32,281 nucleotides of DNA from a bacterium. Its GTDB lineage: Bacteria > JAJVIF01 > JAPKYR01. The stretch spans positions 1 through 32,281 of the forward strand of contig JAPKYR010000195.1 of NCBI GenBank assembly GCA_026394215.1, in the 5' to 3' direction. The translations under genes and the position numbers were made by a program. Of the stretch, positions 15,580-24,316 are shown piece by piece (the stretch's first letter is position 1; each line of letters opens with the position of its first letter). A model generated the notes under the pieces. It saw only the letters and a program-made list of their open reading frames with translations. It had not been told where the DNA came from and searched no databases.

Positions 15580-16854
15580 ATGGCTATTGCGCAGACAGAC
15601 AGTGTACAGGAACAGGTTAAGACTTACTTCCTGAGTGAGCTTCTCGGATCGGGAATCTTCAGCACATACGACAAGGAAAAACGGATTGGGAAGCTATCGG
15701 ATGTGACTATTCTTGAGCATGGTGCGATTCCGCACATCACGGAATTGATAATATCGCGGCCTTTCGGCGACCCGTCTCTTATTATACCGGTCGATAGGAT
15801 ATCGGAAATTTTGAGTAAAAAGATTATCGTGTCAATTGAGTCGATTTCGCAGTATGAGAGCAAGCCATCGCCTGGAGCCAAGCTGCTTGCGGACTTTGTT
15901 CTGGACAAGAAAGTAATTGACGTTGAAGGCAGGGAGATTTCGGTCGTTTACGATGTCAGAATCATACAGGTGAACGGGAAGCTGTATGTGAGTGATGTGG
16001 AAGTCAGCAAGTATGGCCTTTTCAGAAGGCTTGGCTTGAAACTGATTGCCGATCTGTTTAAGATAAAGGAGGATATTGTCTCATGGACCTTTATACAGAC
16101 TTTGCCTGAACAGATCAGCAGCTTCAAGGGCGACTTGAAGTTAACGATGATGAGGGAGAAACTTGCCGACATTCCTTCGGTAGACATGGCTGATATCATT
16201 GAAGAGCTTAACCATGAACAGAGAGAGTTGGTACTGAAGGAACTCGATCCGGAGCACGCGTCGGACACATTCGAGGAGGTCAATCCAAACGTACAGCGGG
16301 AAATTGTCTCTACACTCGACAAGCATGCAATTGCCCGGATGATAGATGAGATGACTCCAGCGCAGGCCGCTGATGTTCTTTCAGTATTATCGCATGCCGA
16401 GAAACAGAACCTCTTTAAAATCCTGAATCCCGATTTATCCGAGAAGATTCAGTCGATTCTTGGGAAACAGGACGAGAATATCATGAATTATGTCACTGAT
16501 AGGTTCGTTGCTTTTCCGCCGGATTACAGCGTGGAGACTGTAATCAATGAATACTCTGTAGCAGGCCAGGGAAAAGAGATTCGCCACTATGTCTATGCTG
16601 TCGACTCTGAGAACAAGCTCCAGGGCATAGTGGATATTGCCGAATTGCTGACCTCAGCTAGAAGCGCAATGCTTAGTGAAATAATGACAGAGAATATTGT
16701 CTTTCTTACACCACAAAATACGCTAAAAGAAGCATATACTGCATTTATACGTTACGCATTCAGAGGTATTCCTGTCATCAATGAGGAAGAGAAACTAATG
16801 GGCATTATTCTGTACAAGGATGTGATGAACCTGAAACACCGCTTCGTCTCGTGA
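15580..16854 (+). CDS. Channel-less MgtE-like protein: PRC-like domain, MgtE N domain and CBS pair
   Basis: This 424-aa soluble protein starts after GGAGGATATT. Residues about 15-175 look like a PRC-barrel-type region (GKLSDVTILEHGAIPHITEL; YDVRIIQVNGKLYVSDVEV). Residues about 195-300 form an MgtE N-terminal superhelix (VDMADIIEELNHEQRELVLK; DMADIIEEL, HASDTFEEV and QAADVLSVL repeats). Residues about 308-424 are two CBS motifs (IVDIAELLTS, MTENIVFLTPQNTLKEAYTA, RGIPVINEEEKLMGII). MgtE channels use these N and CBS domains to sense cytoplasmic Mg2+, but here the five-helix channel is missing. It is therefore probably a Mg2+-sensing partner that gates the NRAMP-type transporter encoded two genes upstream. 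Confidence 0.85.
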   Translation: MAIAQTDSVQEQVKTYFLSELLGSGIFSTYDKEKRIGKLSDVTILEHGAIPHITELIISRPFGDPSLIIPVDRISEILSKKIIVSIESISQYESKPSPGAKLLADFVLDKKVIDVEGREISVVYDVRIIQVNGKLYVSDVEVSKYGLFRRLGLKLIADLFKIKEDIVSWTFIQTLPEQISSFKGDLKLTMMREKLADIPSVDMADIIEELNHEQRELVLKELDPEHASDTFEEVNPNVQREIVSTLDKHAIARMIDEMTPAQAADVLSVLSHAEKQNLFKILNPDLSEKIQSILGKQDENIMNYVTDRFVAFPPDYSVETVINEYSVAGQGKEIRHYVYAVDSENKLQGIVDIAELLTSARSAMLSEIMTENIVFLTPQNTLKEAYTAFIRYAFRGIPVINEEEKLMGIILYKDVMNLKHRFVS

Positions 16855-16903
16855 AGGTAGAAGCAATAGATGCGATGGGAGGATTGTTAGACCTGCAGTA
16901 ATC

Positions 16904-18034
16904 TTATTGCTCGTATATATCATTAAAATATTTCTGCGCACTCACGACCGCTTCCCTCATCATATCCTCCGCGCGGGCGGTCTCACGTTTCGATAAATGT
17001 CCGAGCAATAATTCGTAATCGATCTCCCTCGACGCCATATCGCACGCCTCCCATGAGAGAATGCTTCTTACAACCCGGTCCACAGCCTGGTTTTCATTGT
17101 CGTACGGTCGCGGCTGTATGTCATGTCCACGCCACCGATTATAGCCCGCGTCATTGACCAGCCCCGCGATAGCGATATTGATCCCGTTGATCCTGACCCC
17201 GTGGTCGATATCGAATTTCCCCGGTCCGCCGTACGCGATTCCGTCGCTAAGTCCCTGCGAGTTAATATGCATGTGAACCATCATGCTATTGTCAAGTTCC
17301 TCGACCGTGTCAAGCACCGGATCGAGGCCGATCATTTCAGTGTGCCCGAATTCCTTGTTCACGCCTTTCCGGTCGAGTTCAACGCCATATTGTTCATGCA
17401 GCCGACGCCAGAAAAGAAGCGCGCTTGCGACTGTCGGGAGGAGCATCGCAGGATGCCCCTCGTTCGGTTTCGGTTCGATGCCGATATATAATTCGCTTCC
17501 TTTATTTTTTTCGTATGCGCAGAGTTTCGCGACACTCTCCTTGAGATTGCAGTACATTTTCCGAATGCCGACAGTCGCGAGATCGTAGCCGTACGATCCG
17601 TTCCACAATACCAGTGTAGGCGCTTTATCGGAGTCGGGATGCCACGCTTTTTTCAAGGGTCCGTACGTGAGATCGACCGTTCTCTCGCCGAATCCCTCGC
17701 TTAATTTTCGTTCGATAGGATCAAGCGACGCGATTCCGCCATAGCCGAAATGCCGGTGCGCGCCGGGGGTTGTCATGGCGAGGTAAATTCCGGAATCGAC
17801 AAGAGCGTCCGCAATTTCACCGGCGTTATTTTCGTTGAATTCGTAGTCGTAATGCATTTCCAGTCCAAGCTGGATGTTGTCGGGCAGACGGGGTTGAATC
17901 TTTTCGCGTATCAGTTTGATTTTCGCGACAGTGTCTAATTTATCAATCGACCAGTCGGGTCTGATATTTCCGGGGACAAATCCTCCTGCACCGGAGTGGA
18001 ATGTCCATGCGCATACGCTGTGTAAATTTTTCAT
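16904..18034 (-). CDS. Xylose isomerase-like TIM-barrel sugar isomerase (divergent)
   Basis: This 376-aa protein resembles the shorter, actinobacterial-type xylose isomerases. Catalytic-site counterparts are H61 and D63 (MHYDYEF), E187 and K189 (GIEPKPNE), E228 and H231 (NKEFGHTEM), D275 and D277 (FDID) and D305 (GHDIQPRP). The position equal to the bridging Asp of HIDLND is His256 here (VHMHINSQG), an unusual change at a metal ligand. It presumably interconverts an aldose and ketose, most likely xylose and xylulose because a xylulokinase lies immediately upstream (25-bp gap). I chose the ATG at 18034 because the family N-terminus starts there and the longer frame overlaps the kinase. Another pentose or hexose substrate is possible. 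Confidence 0.8.
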   Translation of the reverse strand: MKNLHSVCAWTFHSGAGGFVPGNIRPDWSIDKLDTVAKIKLIREKIQPRLPDNIQLGLEMHYDYEFNENNAGEIADALVDSGIYLAMTTPGAHRHFGYGGIASLDPIERKLSEGFGERTVDLTYGPLKKAWHPDSDKAPTLVLWNGSYGYDLATVGIRKMYCNLKESVAKLCAYEKNKGSELYIGIEPKPNEGHPAMLLPTVASALLFWRRLHEQYGVELDRKGVNKEFGHTEMIGLDPVLDTVEELDNSMMVHMHINSQGLSDGIAYGGPGKFDIDHGVRINGINIAIAGLVNDAGYNRWRGHDIQPRPYDNENQAVDRVVRSILSWEACDMASREIDYELLLGHLSKRETARAEDMMREAVVSAQKYFNDIYEQ

Positions 18035-18059
18035 CGATGTAACCCCATCATGTTTCAGC

Positions 18060-19544
18060 TTACAGAAGTTCAAGTACTTCAAGCCAGTTGTTGTAAGCCT
18101 CAGAATATTGTCCGACCTTTTCAGCGCCAGGCTCGATTGTCGATATTTTCTCGAGTCCCCTGAAGGCATCCTGAAAACCGCTGAAAATTCCCGATCCGAT
18201 TCCCGCGCCTCTTGCCGCGCCCTGAGAGCCGTCGGTCGAGTAAAGTTCAAGAGTAGCGTCGATGGTATTCGCGAACGCTTCCCTGAAAATTAGACTCAAG
18301 AACATATTTGCGTGTCCTGCCCGGACTACTTCGATTTTTAGACCCATCTCGCGCATGATTCCGACGCCGTAATTCATCGCGAATACGATACCCTCCTGCG
18401 CCGCGCGGAAGATGTGCGATTTGTCATGCACGTTGAAATTCAAATTATGAAGCGACGCGGCAAGGTCGCGATTTCCGAGCGTACGTTCCGCGCCGTTGCC
18501 GTATGGAATGAAGACCAGTCCATTCGATCCAATGGGCACATCCGATGCAAGCTCGTTCATTTCGTCGTATGTCATGCCGTGTCCGGAAAAATTCTTCAAC
18601 CATCTATTCAATATTCCCGTTCCGTTTATACATAAAAGAATGCCGTTGCGGGGATTTTCTGGAGAATTGTTAACGTGGATGAATGTGTTGACGCGGGATT
18701 TTGGATCGAAGAGAGGCTTATCGGTTACGCCATAGACCACGCCCGATGTTCCCGCGGTTGTGGCGATTTCGCCGGGATTAAGAACGTTAAGAGAAAGCGC
18801 GTTGTTCGGCTGATCTCCAGCTCTGTATGAAACCGGTGTGCCTTTTTTCAATCCAAGTTCATCTGCGATTTTTTTCGTGACATTCCCCTGGATTCCGAAT
18901 GTAGGGACAATTTCGGGAATCATATTCATTGGGATTTTCATCGCATCGAGAACCGTTTCTGAAATTCGATTCTTCGAGAAATCCCATAAAATTCCCTCCG
19001 ATAAACCGGATTCCGTCGTGCATGGTTTCCCGGTAAGCCTCATCGCGAACCAGTCGCCGGGAAGCATCGCCTTGAAAATATTCGAGAAAATATCCGGCTC
19101 ATTCTCTCGTATCCATGAGAGTTTCGACGCGGTGAAATTTCCGGGGAAGTTCAAATTATTTTCAAGGCAGGTTTCGCGACCGATCTTATCAGCGGCTTTT
19201 TCACCGATTTCGACAGCCCGCGAGTCGCACCAGATTATCGACGGTCGGAGCACATCGAGATTCCGATCCACAACGACAAGGCCGTGCATCTGGTAAGAAA
19301 TCCCGATAGCTTCAACATCATGAAGGTCTACACCCGGATGCTTGCCAAGAATTCCAGTCGCGATTTTTACATGCTCCCACCAGATGTCGGGATACTGCTC
19401 TGCCCAGCCCGGTTTCGGCGTATGGATATCCATCTCGCTTTTTTCGGGGGAAATTGCCGATGCAATCAGCTTCCCGGTGTCGGAATCGAGAAGCGACGCT
19501 TTGATCGCGGAACTGCCGAGGTCGTATCCAAGTAAAAGTCCGAT
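18060..19544 (-). CDS. xylB: Xylulokinase (FGGY sugar kinase) with a non-canonical start
   Basis: This FGGY-family kinase phosphorylates D-xylulose to feed the pentose phosphate pathway. The N-terminal phosphate-binding motif LLGYDLGSSAIKASLLD is encoded, but the frame from the TAA at 19563-19565 onward has no ATG, GTG or TTG before it. The only start with a ribosome binding site is ATC at 19544, six bases after GGAGGG. The first ATG (19433) would remove 37 residues, including that motif. Other features are SYQMHGLVVVD, WCDSRAVE, the catalytic Asp about 244 in AGDQPNNAL, TTAGTSGVVYG and the C-terminal GNGAERTLGN and GSQGAARGAGIGSG. With the ATC start the length is 494, normal for XylB. Confidence 0.88.
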   Translation of the reverse strand: MGLLLGYDLGSSAIKASLLDSDTGKLIASAISPEKSEMDIHTPKPGWAEQYPDIWWEHVKIATGILGKHPGVDLHDVEAIGISYQMHGLVVVDRNLDVLRPSIIWCDSRAVEIGEKAADKIGRETCLENNLNFPGNFTASKLSWIRENEPDIFSNIFKAMLPGDWFAMRLTGKPCTTESGLSEGILWDFSKNRISETVLDAMKIPMNMIPEIVPTFGIQGNVTKKIADELGLKKGTPVSYRAGDQPNNALSLNVLNPGEIATTAGTSGVVYGVTDKPLFDPKSRVNTFIHVNNSPENPRNGILLCINGTGILNRWLKNFSGHGMTYDEMNELASDVPIGSNGLVFIPYGNGAERTLGNRDLAASLHNLNFNVHDKSHIFRAAQEGIVFAMNYGVGIMREMGLKIEVVRAGHANMFLSLIFREAFANTIDATLELYSTDGSQGAARGAGIGSGIFSGFQDAFRGLEKISTIEPGAEKVGQYSEAYNNWLEVLELL

Positions 19545-19675
19545 CTTGATCCCTCCGATGAATTACCAGCTTGCAGGGAAGCAGGGAGTATTTTACCCTA
19601 TTAAAGTGTAAACTATGTACCCGAACACGCGTATATTTTGTGTCCGATTGATATTTTATTTAAGAGGATAGGCCC

Positions 19676-20686
19676 ATGACAAAAATAGAAATCCATACTG
19701 GCGATATCACCGATGAAATCGCGTCGATCGCGAGAGGTTACGAATTCAAGCCGTACTATTTCGTTACCGCCGCGAGCGACGAAGGCCTTAATAAACTGCT
19801 CCTGAATCGAATTTCGAAATTCCTCATGGTCGCAACGTCGCATCCCGACAAGGCTGCCATGTTTGTCGCGCGCGACGAGTCCAGGGCGGTCACAGGATTC
19901 GCGGGAGTGCAGATTCTGGATTTCGATACCGCGGTGCTTGGCGTGCCGTCCGGAAAAATTCCATTTTGTGTGGTCGGATCAAGCGCGCGGGAACATTACG
20001 AAACTTCGCGCGCGACTGCCGACGCGCTTGTCGGGTCGATTCTTGACTGGTTTAGGGAAAAGGGAATCGTCTTCACGAACATCCGTACCGCAGCGCTCGA
20101 ACTCCCGTTAATTCACGCGCTCGAAAAGTACGGCTTCTACTTAATCGACAACGGCATGACAGCGATCTATCACAAGGACTCTGTCACGCGCTATGAGAAA
20201 GGCTCGTACGATATCCGCCTGTTCGCGGGGAAAGACCTCCCGACCGTGCTCGACATCATGAAAGGCGCGTACACCAACGACCGATTCCACCAGGAGCCGC
20301 ACATCCCGTACGAGAAAGCGGAGGAGTTGTACCAGCTCTGGATACGACGGATCGCGACCGACCCGCACGATCAGGAGTGGCTTCTGATCGCCGAGCGCAA
20401 GGGGCAGATCAAGGGATTCCTGCAGTACGAAAACAACAAGGAATTCACCGAGGCGACGGGGATGGGGCTGTTCTCGTACGGTCCGGCGGCGGTTGTCCGC
20501 GACCGCACCGCGCTGGGAGCCTATTACACGCTGCTCTCATTCGCTGTCGACGACACAGTCATGCGCGGCTCGGATTACGGTATGACGCGCATCCCGTTCG
20601 GCATCCAGGCGATATTGAAAATGACGCTCCGCTTCGGCCCAAGCTTCATGACGAACGACCTGACGTTTCATCACTGGAGGGGGTAG
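19676..20686 (+). CDS. GNAT-superfamily acetyltransferase-like protein
   Basis: This 336-aa protein starts at an ATG after AAGAGGATAGGCCC. It appears to contain two GNAT-like lobes: residues about 1-160, ending ALEKYGFYLIDNGMTAIYHK (a GNAT-type C-terminal strand), and about 170-336, with SYDIRLFAGKDLPTVLDIMK opening like the first GNAT strand and helix. The layout resembles WecD-like two-lobe acetyltransferases that modify amino sugars, but the substrate is unknown. It is divergent from the xylose operon, with a 131-bp shared upstream region, and it is markedly GC-richer than the toxin-antitoxin pair that follows. Confidence 0.65.
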   Translation: MTKIEIHTGDITDEIASIARGYEFKPYYFVTAASDEGLNKLLLNRISKFLMVATSHPDKAAMFVARDESRAVTGFAGVQILDFDTAVLGVPSGKIPFCVVGSSAREHYETSRATADALVGSILDWFREKGIVFTNIRTAALELPLIHALEKYGFYLIDNGMTAIYHKDSVTRYEKGSYDIRLFAGKDLPTVLDIMKGAYTNDRFHQEPHIPYEKAEELYQLWIRRIATDPHDQEWLLIAERKGQIKGFLQYENNKEFTEATGMGLFSYGPAAVVRDRTALGAYYTLLSFAVDDTVMRGSDYGMTRIPFGIQAILKMTLRFGPSFMTNDLTFHHWRG

Positions 20687-20709
20687 GGGGGGAAAATAAG
20701 TAAAAAAGT

Positions 20710-20726
20710 GTAACTAATTTAGTTAC
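20710..20726. promoter_or_regulatory. Perfect palindromic operator candidate of the toxin-antitoxin pair
   Basis: GTAACTAA-T-TTAGTTAC is a perfect 8-bp inverted repeat with one central base, 14 bases before the toxin ATG. A second overlapping palindrome (TTTAGT-T-ACTAAA, 20718-20730) shares its right half. TAAAAT at 20727-20732 may be a -10 box, which would give an almost leaderless toxin message. This is the position expected for autorepression by an XRE-type antitoxin. Confidence 0.6.
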
Positions 20727-20740
20727 TAAAATTGACAAAT

Positions 20741-21085
20741 ATGCCGATATCTATTATATTTAAGGATGGAAAGCTCCGGAAATTATGTAATGAAAATAAG
20801 GAAGCTATCCGAAAGCTTGGTCCGAAATGCGCAAAGATCCTCAGGCAAAGGCTGGATGATCTGCACGCAGCCGAAACGCTTGCTGACTTTAGAAATCTTC
20901 CGGGTGATTGTCACGAGTACAAAGGCAAAGATGTGTTGACGCTTGATCTGGATGGTGGCAGACGTATGATGTTCAGACCAGCGGAAGACCCGATTCCCAG
21001 ATTGCCTGATGGAGTGAGTCTGGACTGGAGCAAAGTTACATGTATCGAAATAATTTTTATTGGGGATCCTCATGGTAAAAGTTAG
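20741..21085 (+). CDS. HigB/RelE-superfamily toxin
   Basis: This 114-aa protein is basic. It has the RelE/HigB-like order of two helices (LRKLCNENKEAIRKLG, AKILRQRLDDLHAAETLADF) followed by a beta-sheet (KDVLTLDLDGGRRMMFRP, CIEIIFIGDPHG). Such toxins cleave mRNA in the ribosome. The start is ATG 20741; an in-frame TTG three codons earlier is possible, and no ribosome binding site is evident. The gene overlaps the antitoxin-like gene by 14 bp, in toxin-first order as in higBA. Confidence 0.75.
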   Translation: MPISIIFKDGKLRKLCNENKEAIRKLGPKCAKILRQRLDDLHAAETLADFRNLPGDCHEYKGKDVLTLDLDGGRRMMFRPAEDPIPRLPDGVSLDWSKVTCIEIIFIGDPHGKS

Positions 21086-22154
21086 AAATGAATACAAACC
21101 TGATTTTGTCACACCACCGGGTGACACATTGCGAGAGGTCATTGATGCAAGGGGTATTAGTCAACCAGAACTGGCTGAAAGAATGAACCAGTCTCGTAAC
21201 AATGTGGCAAGAATCCTCAGTGGTGATGCTCCTATCACCACACAGACTGCACTCAAGCTTGAAAGAGTATTGGGAATCCCGGCAAGGTTTTGGGGTAATC
21301 GCGAGCTTCAATACAGGGAATTTCTTGCCCGGGAAGCGGAGCAGAAGGAATTAGCGAAACGGTCGGATTGGTTAAAATGTTTCCCGGTGTCGGGAATGGT
21401 CAAATTAGGTTGGATTGAACGGGAAAAAGATGTGGGTAAGCAACTCCAGGTAATATTGGACTACTTTAAGGTTGCCTCTCCGAAGGCATACGAAGAATAC
21501 TGGAGCAAGCCACAGGCGGCAACCAGGAGATCTCCTGCGCTGAAGATTGATCCCTATGCATTAGCTGCATGGATGCGTCAGGGTGAGATAGCTGCCGAAG
21601 AGATTTCCTGTGCCGTGTATGATGCGGGACAATTCAAATTGACATTACAGAAAATAAAAAAATTGACTCTTGAACCGCCTGAAGTTTTCCAATCTGAACT
21701 TATCAAGCTGTGTGCTTCATGTGGCGTTGCGGTCACTTTCGTACGCGAGCTCCCAAAGACCGCATGTGGTGCAACCAGATGGCTTAACCCCTCGAAGGCG
21801 ATGATACAGTTAAGCCTGCGCTATAAGTCGGATGACCACCTTTGGTTTACATTCTTTCATGAGGCAGGCCATATCCTCCTTCACGGAAAACGGCTGGTTT
21901 TTGTGGAGTGTGATAAGTTTGAAAGCCCTGAGGAAAGCGAAGCGGACGAATTTGCTTGTAATACGCTCATTCCCAAAAAAGTATTCCATGAATTTGTTTA
22001 CGCTGGGGAATTTAGTAAAGATACTATCCGCCGTTTTGCGAAGAAACAGGGGATCGCACCAGGAATAGTAGTAGGACGGTTGCAGCATGAACACTTATTG
22101 CCCTTCTCTCATTGCAATGATCTGAAGATTAAATTCAAGTGGCCTGATAACTAG
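21072..22154 (+). CDS. HigA-like antitoxin fused to an ImmA/IrrE metallopeptidase domain
   Basis: This 360-aa protein has an N-terminal XRE helix-turn-helix at about 15-75 (GDTLREVIDARGISQPELAE, LSGDAPITTQTALKLERVLG) typical of HigA. The C-terminal zinc peptidase domain carries HEAGH at 263-267 (FFHEAGHILLHGK) and a downstream acidic ESEADEFA that supplies further zinc-site residues. Fusions of this kind (COG3093 plus COG2856) accompany HigB-like toxins; the peptidase may degrade the antitoxin itself or a regulator under stress. The start at ATG 21072, after GGGGATCCTC, overlaps the toxin frame by 14 bp. No defect is visible. Confidence 0.85.
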   Translation: MVKVRNEYKPDFVTPPGDTLREVIDARGISQPELAERMNQSRNNVARILSGDAPITTQTALKLERVLGIPARFWGNRELQYREFLAREAEQKELAKRSDWLKCFPVSGMVKLGWIEREKDVGKQLQVILDYFKVASPKAYEEYWSKPQAATRRSPALKIDPYALAAWMRQGEIAAEEISCAVYDAGQFKLTLQKIKKLTLEPPEVFQSELIKLCASCGVAVTFVRELPKTACGATRWLNPSKAMIQLSLRYKSDDHLWFTFFHEAGHILLHGKRLVFVECDKFESPEESEADEFACNTLIPKKVFHEFVYAGEFSKDTIRRFAKKQGIAPGIVVGRLQHEHLLPFSHCNDLKIKFKWPDN

Positions 22155-22216
22155 AAGACATCGGAACTCTTGATATATAGATAAAGCACATCCTGTTAGT
22201 CGGGATGGCGAAGACC

Positions 22217-23308
22217 CTAATACTCCCCAAACAACCTCCCCCACTGGCTCTCCTCCAGCCACTCCTTGTATATCGAATTTCCCTTCATAGGCCAGTGGAT
22301 CATGTCGTGGTAGGCAAAGCTCGCGAAGATGAACAGATATACCATCGGCGTCTGGAAGAAAAATTTCTGCATGTGCCTCATCGGACCGAACCATAGCGGA
22401 TGACCCCCGTACTTCGCCGCGAAATTCGCGCCGACATGGAATCCCCACTTCTCCTTCGCGACCTCCGTGTCCCCCACGATCTCGATTTCGTCGAGGCGGC
22501 CTTTTCCCAGCCCCGCTTCGTGGGCGAGTCGGATGTATTTAATGTCGTCCATCGGTTCGAATCCCATCATGGAGGCGGACACCGCGTCGATCGCGACCTG
22601 GTCGGCGGACGCGAGGATCACATTTTTTTCGACCGGGATCATTGTGCGCGGTCCCGGACCATTCCCGGCTGTCGTACCGTCCATTACAGCGAAAACTCCG
22701 GAGTGAATCTCGTACTGGATTTTCAGGAGATCGACAAGGGTCTCGTGAATGACCGTGTGCGTGTAAAATCGGGAGCGGTTGAGAAGCCCCCCGAACGCGT
22801 TTTTCATTGCGCCGGTAGTGGTAGTGTAGATGTGGCACTTCATGGTCGGCTGATGGACGATGTTCTTCCCGAAAAAGTAGTCGGGGATCATGATTCCGTT
22901 CGGAAAGATTTGATTGAGGACCTTCATCTCCGCTTTCGGCTCATATTTGATCCACTTCATATCTTTTTCCAGGAAGTTGTAAAGGACCGGGATGTTGTAT
23001 TTTTTGAAGACGATGTCGTACTTGTTCAGCTTCTCGCCCTTATGCGCGCGTGTGACGACCGTTTCGTTCTGGACGCAGACGATGTCTTTATTTCCTATCG
23101 ACTGAAGTCCGAGGATGGTGGCTTCCATCTGCCATGGCGTTGTGTTCGCGCCGGGGAAGGGAAAATGCCACGAGATGTTGTCCTTCAGGATTGTGGTTTT
23201 ATTGACATCGATGAATTTGTCGATCTCCGCGAGCTTCATTGCTCTGACATAATCATCGAGAACGGTCTCGGGTCTGGTTCTTAAAACAGCGACTTTCGAT
23301 CTGGCCAT
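22217..23308 (-). CDS. DUF362-family protein
   Basis: This 363-aa protein begins MARSKVAVLRTRPETVLDDY and shows the DUF362 pattern. There is an early KTTILKDNISW segment, a central TMKCHIYTTTTGAMKNAFGG and a later AVMDGTTAGNGPGPRTMIPV followed by VILASADQVAIDAVSASMMG. The biochemical function of this family is not established; some members carry ferredoxin domains, but this one has no Cys clusters. The C-terminus has a hydrophobic segment (MVYLFIFASFAYHDMIHW). The start at 23308 fits the family and has AAGGAG 12 bases upstream. It is convergent with the antitoxin gene and divergent from the next gene. Confidence 0.75.
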   Translation of the reverse strand: MARSKVAVLRTRPETVLDDYVRAMKLAEIDKFIDVNKTTILKDNISWHFPFPGANTTPWQMEATILGLQSIGNKDIVCVQNETVVTRAHKGEKLNKYDIVFKKYNIPVLYNFLEKDMKWIKYEPKAEMKVLNQIFPNGIMIPDYFFGKNIVHQPTMKCHIYTTTTGAMKNAFGGLLNRSRFYTHTVIHETLVDLLKIQYEIHSGVFAVMDGTTAGNGPGPRTMIPVEKNVILASADQVAIDAVSASMMGFEPMDDIKYIRLAHEAGLGKGRLDEIEIVGDTEVAKEKWGFHVGANFAAKYGGHPLWFGPMRHMQKFFFQTPMVYLFIFASFAYHDMIHWPMKGNSIYKEWLEESQWGRLFGEY

Positions 23309-23536
23309 TAATACTGGCTCCTTCACAAAGAAATAGAGCATGGTAGCTCCGGATTTATTATACCGCATTCCAATACATCGGAAAGGAACAATAACGATGG
23401 ATTCCCTGAACGCGCGAGTCCGATTCCAGGTTTTTTTAATCGGGCCGTGCAGGCTGAAAATACCGGCCGGTTCCATTTTTTTGTAAAAATTAATTTTCAT
23501 ATTGAATACTTACCCAATACGTGTAGAATATGCGAT

Positions 23537-24280
23537 ATGCGTAAAGACCGTGAAGATCGCGACTCGAATGAAGGCGATTATGTAGAACGCCCTTATTACG
23601 ACAGCGAACAGGAAAAAGAGGAGCTCGAAAAAGTCCCTGTCGAATACCTCGGGCATCTTCAAAAGAAGAGAATATTCCGGCTGGAACAATTCATGTTCTG
23701 GTCGGTGCTTTGGATACTCGTACTCGGCTTCGGACCCGGCATCCAGGGTCAGAAATTGGACACCAGAAGCGGGCAGATAAAGACCTACTACACATTTATA
23801 TGGGGGCACTGGCGCTACGAAGATCCCCCCGAGCCAACCGAATGGACAACATGGTACGATTCATTGAACCCTGAACCATACGAGGAACACTGGGTGGATT
23901 ACGGGATCATTTATCCGGCGTTATTCGGCCATCTCACGTCGCCATGGGGAGAGAATCTGGGATGGGTAATTCCGCCGATAACCATCGAGAGAATGAAGGA
24001 ACTTGAAAATAAACTCCGTGCCGGCCTGATCATGAAAATCCCAAGGATTCTGAATTCTGTGAATACCGGCGCCGAATGGAACGCGATAATTGTCCCTCTG
24101 TGCCAGGGCACTGTTGATGATGCATACACATGGTGGAATGACAACGAAGAGCGATTTGCTGTCTGGTCAATGCAGCCATGGGGTACTCCCATGCCCGCAG
24201 CCCTTATCGAAGAGAGCAATGCTTATATTGAGAAAATGAATCAGACAGATGAGAACCTGATCCCGATAATGCCGAACTGA
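23537..24280 (+). CDS. Membrane-anchored protein of unknown function
   Basis: This 247-aa protein has a very charged N-terminus (MRKDREDRDSNEGDYVERPY, then EQEKEELEKV), one membrane helix (FMFWSVLWILVLGFGPGIQG, about residues 53-72) and a soluble region rich in Trp, Tyr, Pro and acidic residues (YTFIWGHWRYEDPPEPTEWT). I recognise no family. I chose the ATG at 23537, where the charged N-terminus begins; the longer frame crosses the region upstream of the divergent DUF362 gene. There is no clear ribosome binding site. Confidence 0.6.
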   Translation: MRKDREDRDSNEGDYVERPYYDSEQEKEELEKVPVEYLGHLQKKRIFRLEQFMFWSVLWILVLGFGPGIQGQKLDTRSGQIKTYYTFIWGHWRYEDPPEPTEWTTWYDSLNPEPYEEHWVDYGIIYPALFGHLTSPWGENLGWVIPPITIERMKELENKLRAGLIMKIPRILNSVNTGAEWNAIIVPLCQGTVDDAYTWWNDNEERFAVWSMQPWGTPMPAALIEESNAYIEKMNQTDENLIPIMPN

Positions 24281-24316
24281 CCGGAATCCATGAAAGAATC
24301 AACCAGATGCCGATTT

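Noticed and set aside
20732-20760. TTGACA-17-TATATT promoter inside the toxin start
   Set aside because: It would begin transcription after the only credible toxin start codon; it might serve the antitoxin alone, but that cannot be supported further.
22400-23284. 294-codon frame antisense to the DUF362 gene
   Set aside because: It is the mirror frame of a conserved gene and its product is compositionally odd (Val/Asp/Arg/His-rich) with no family features.
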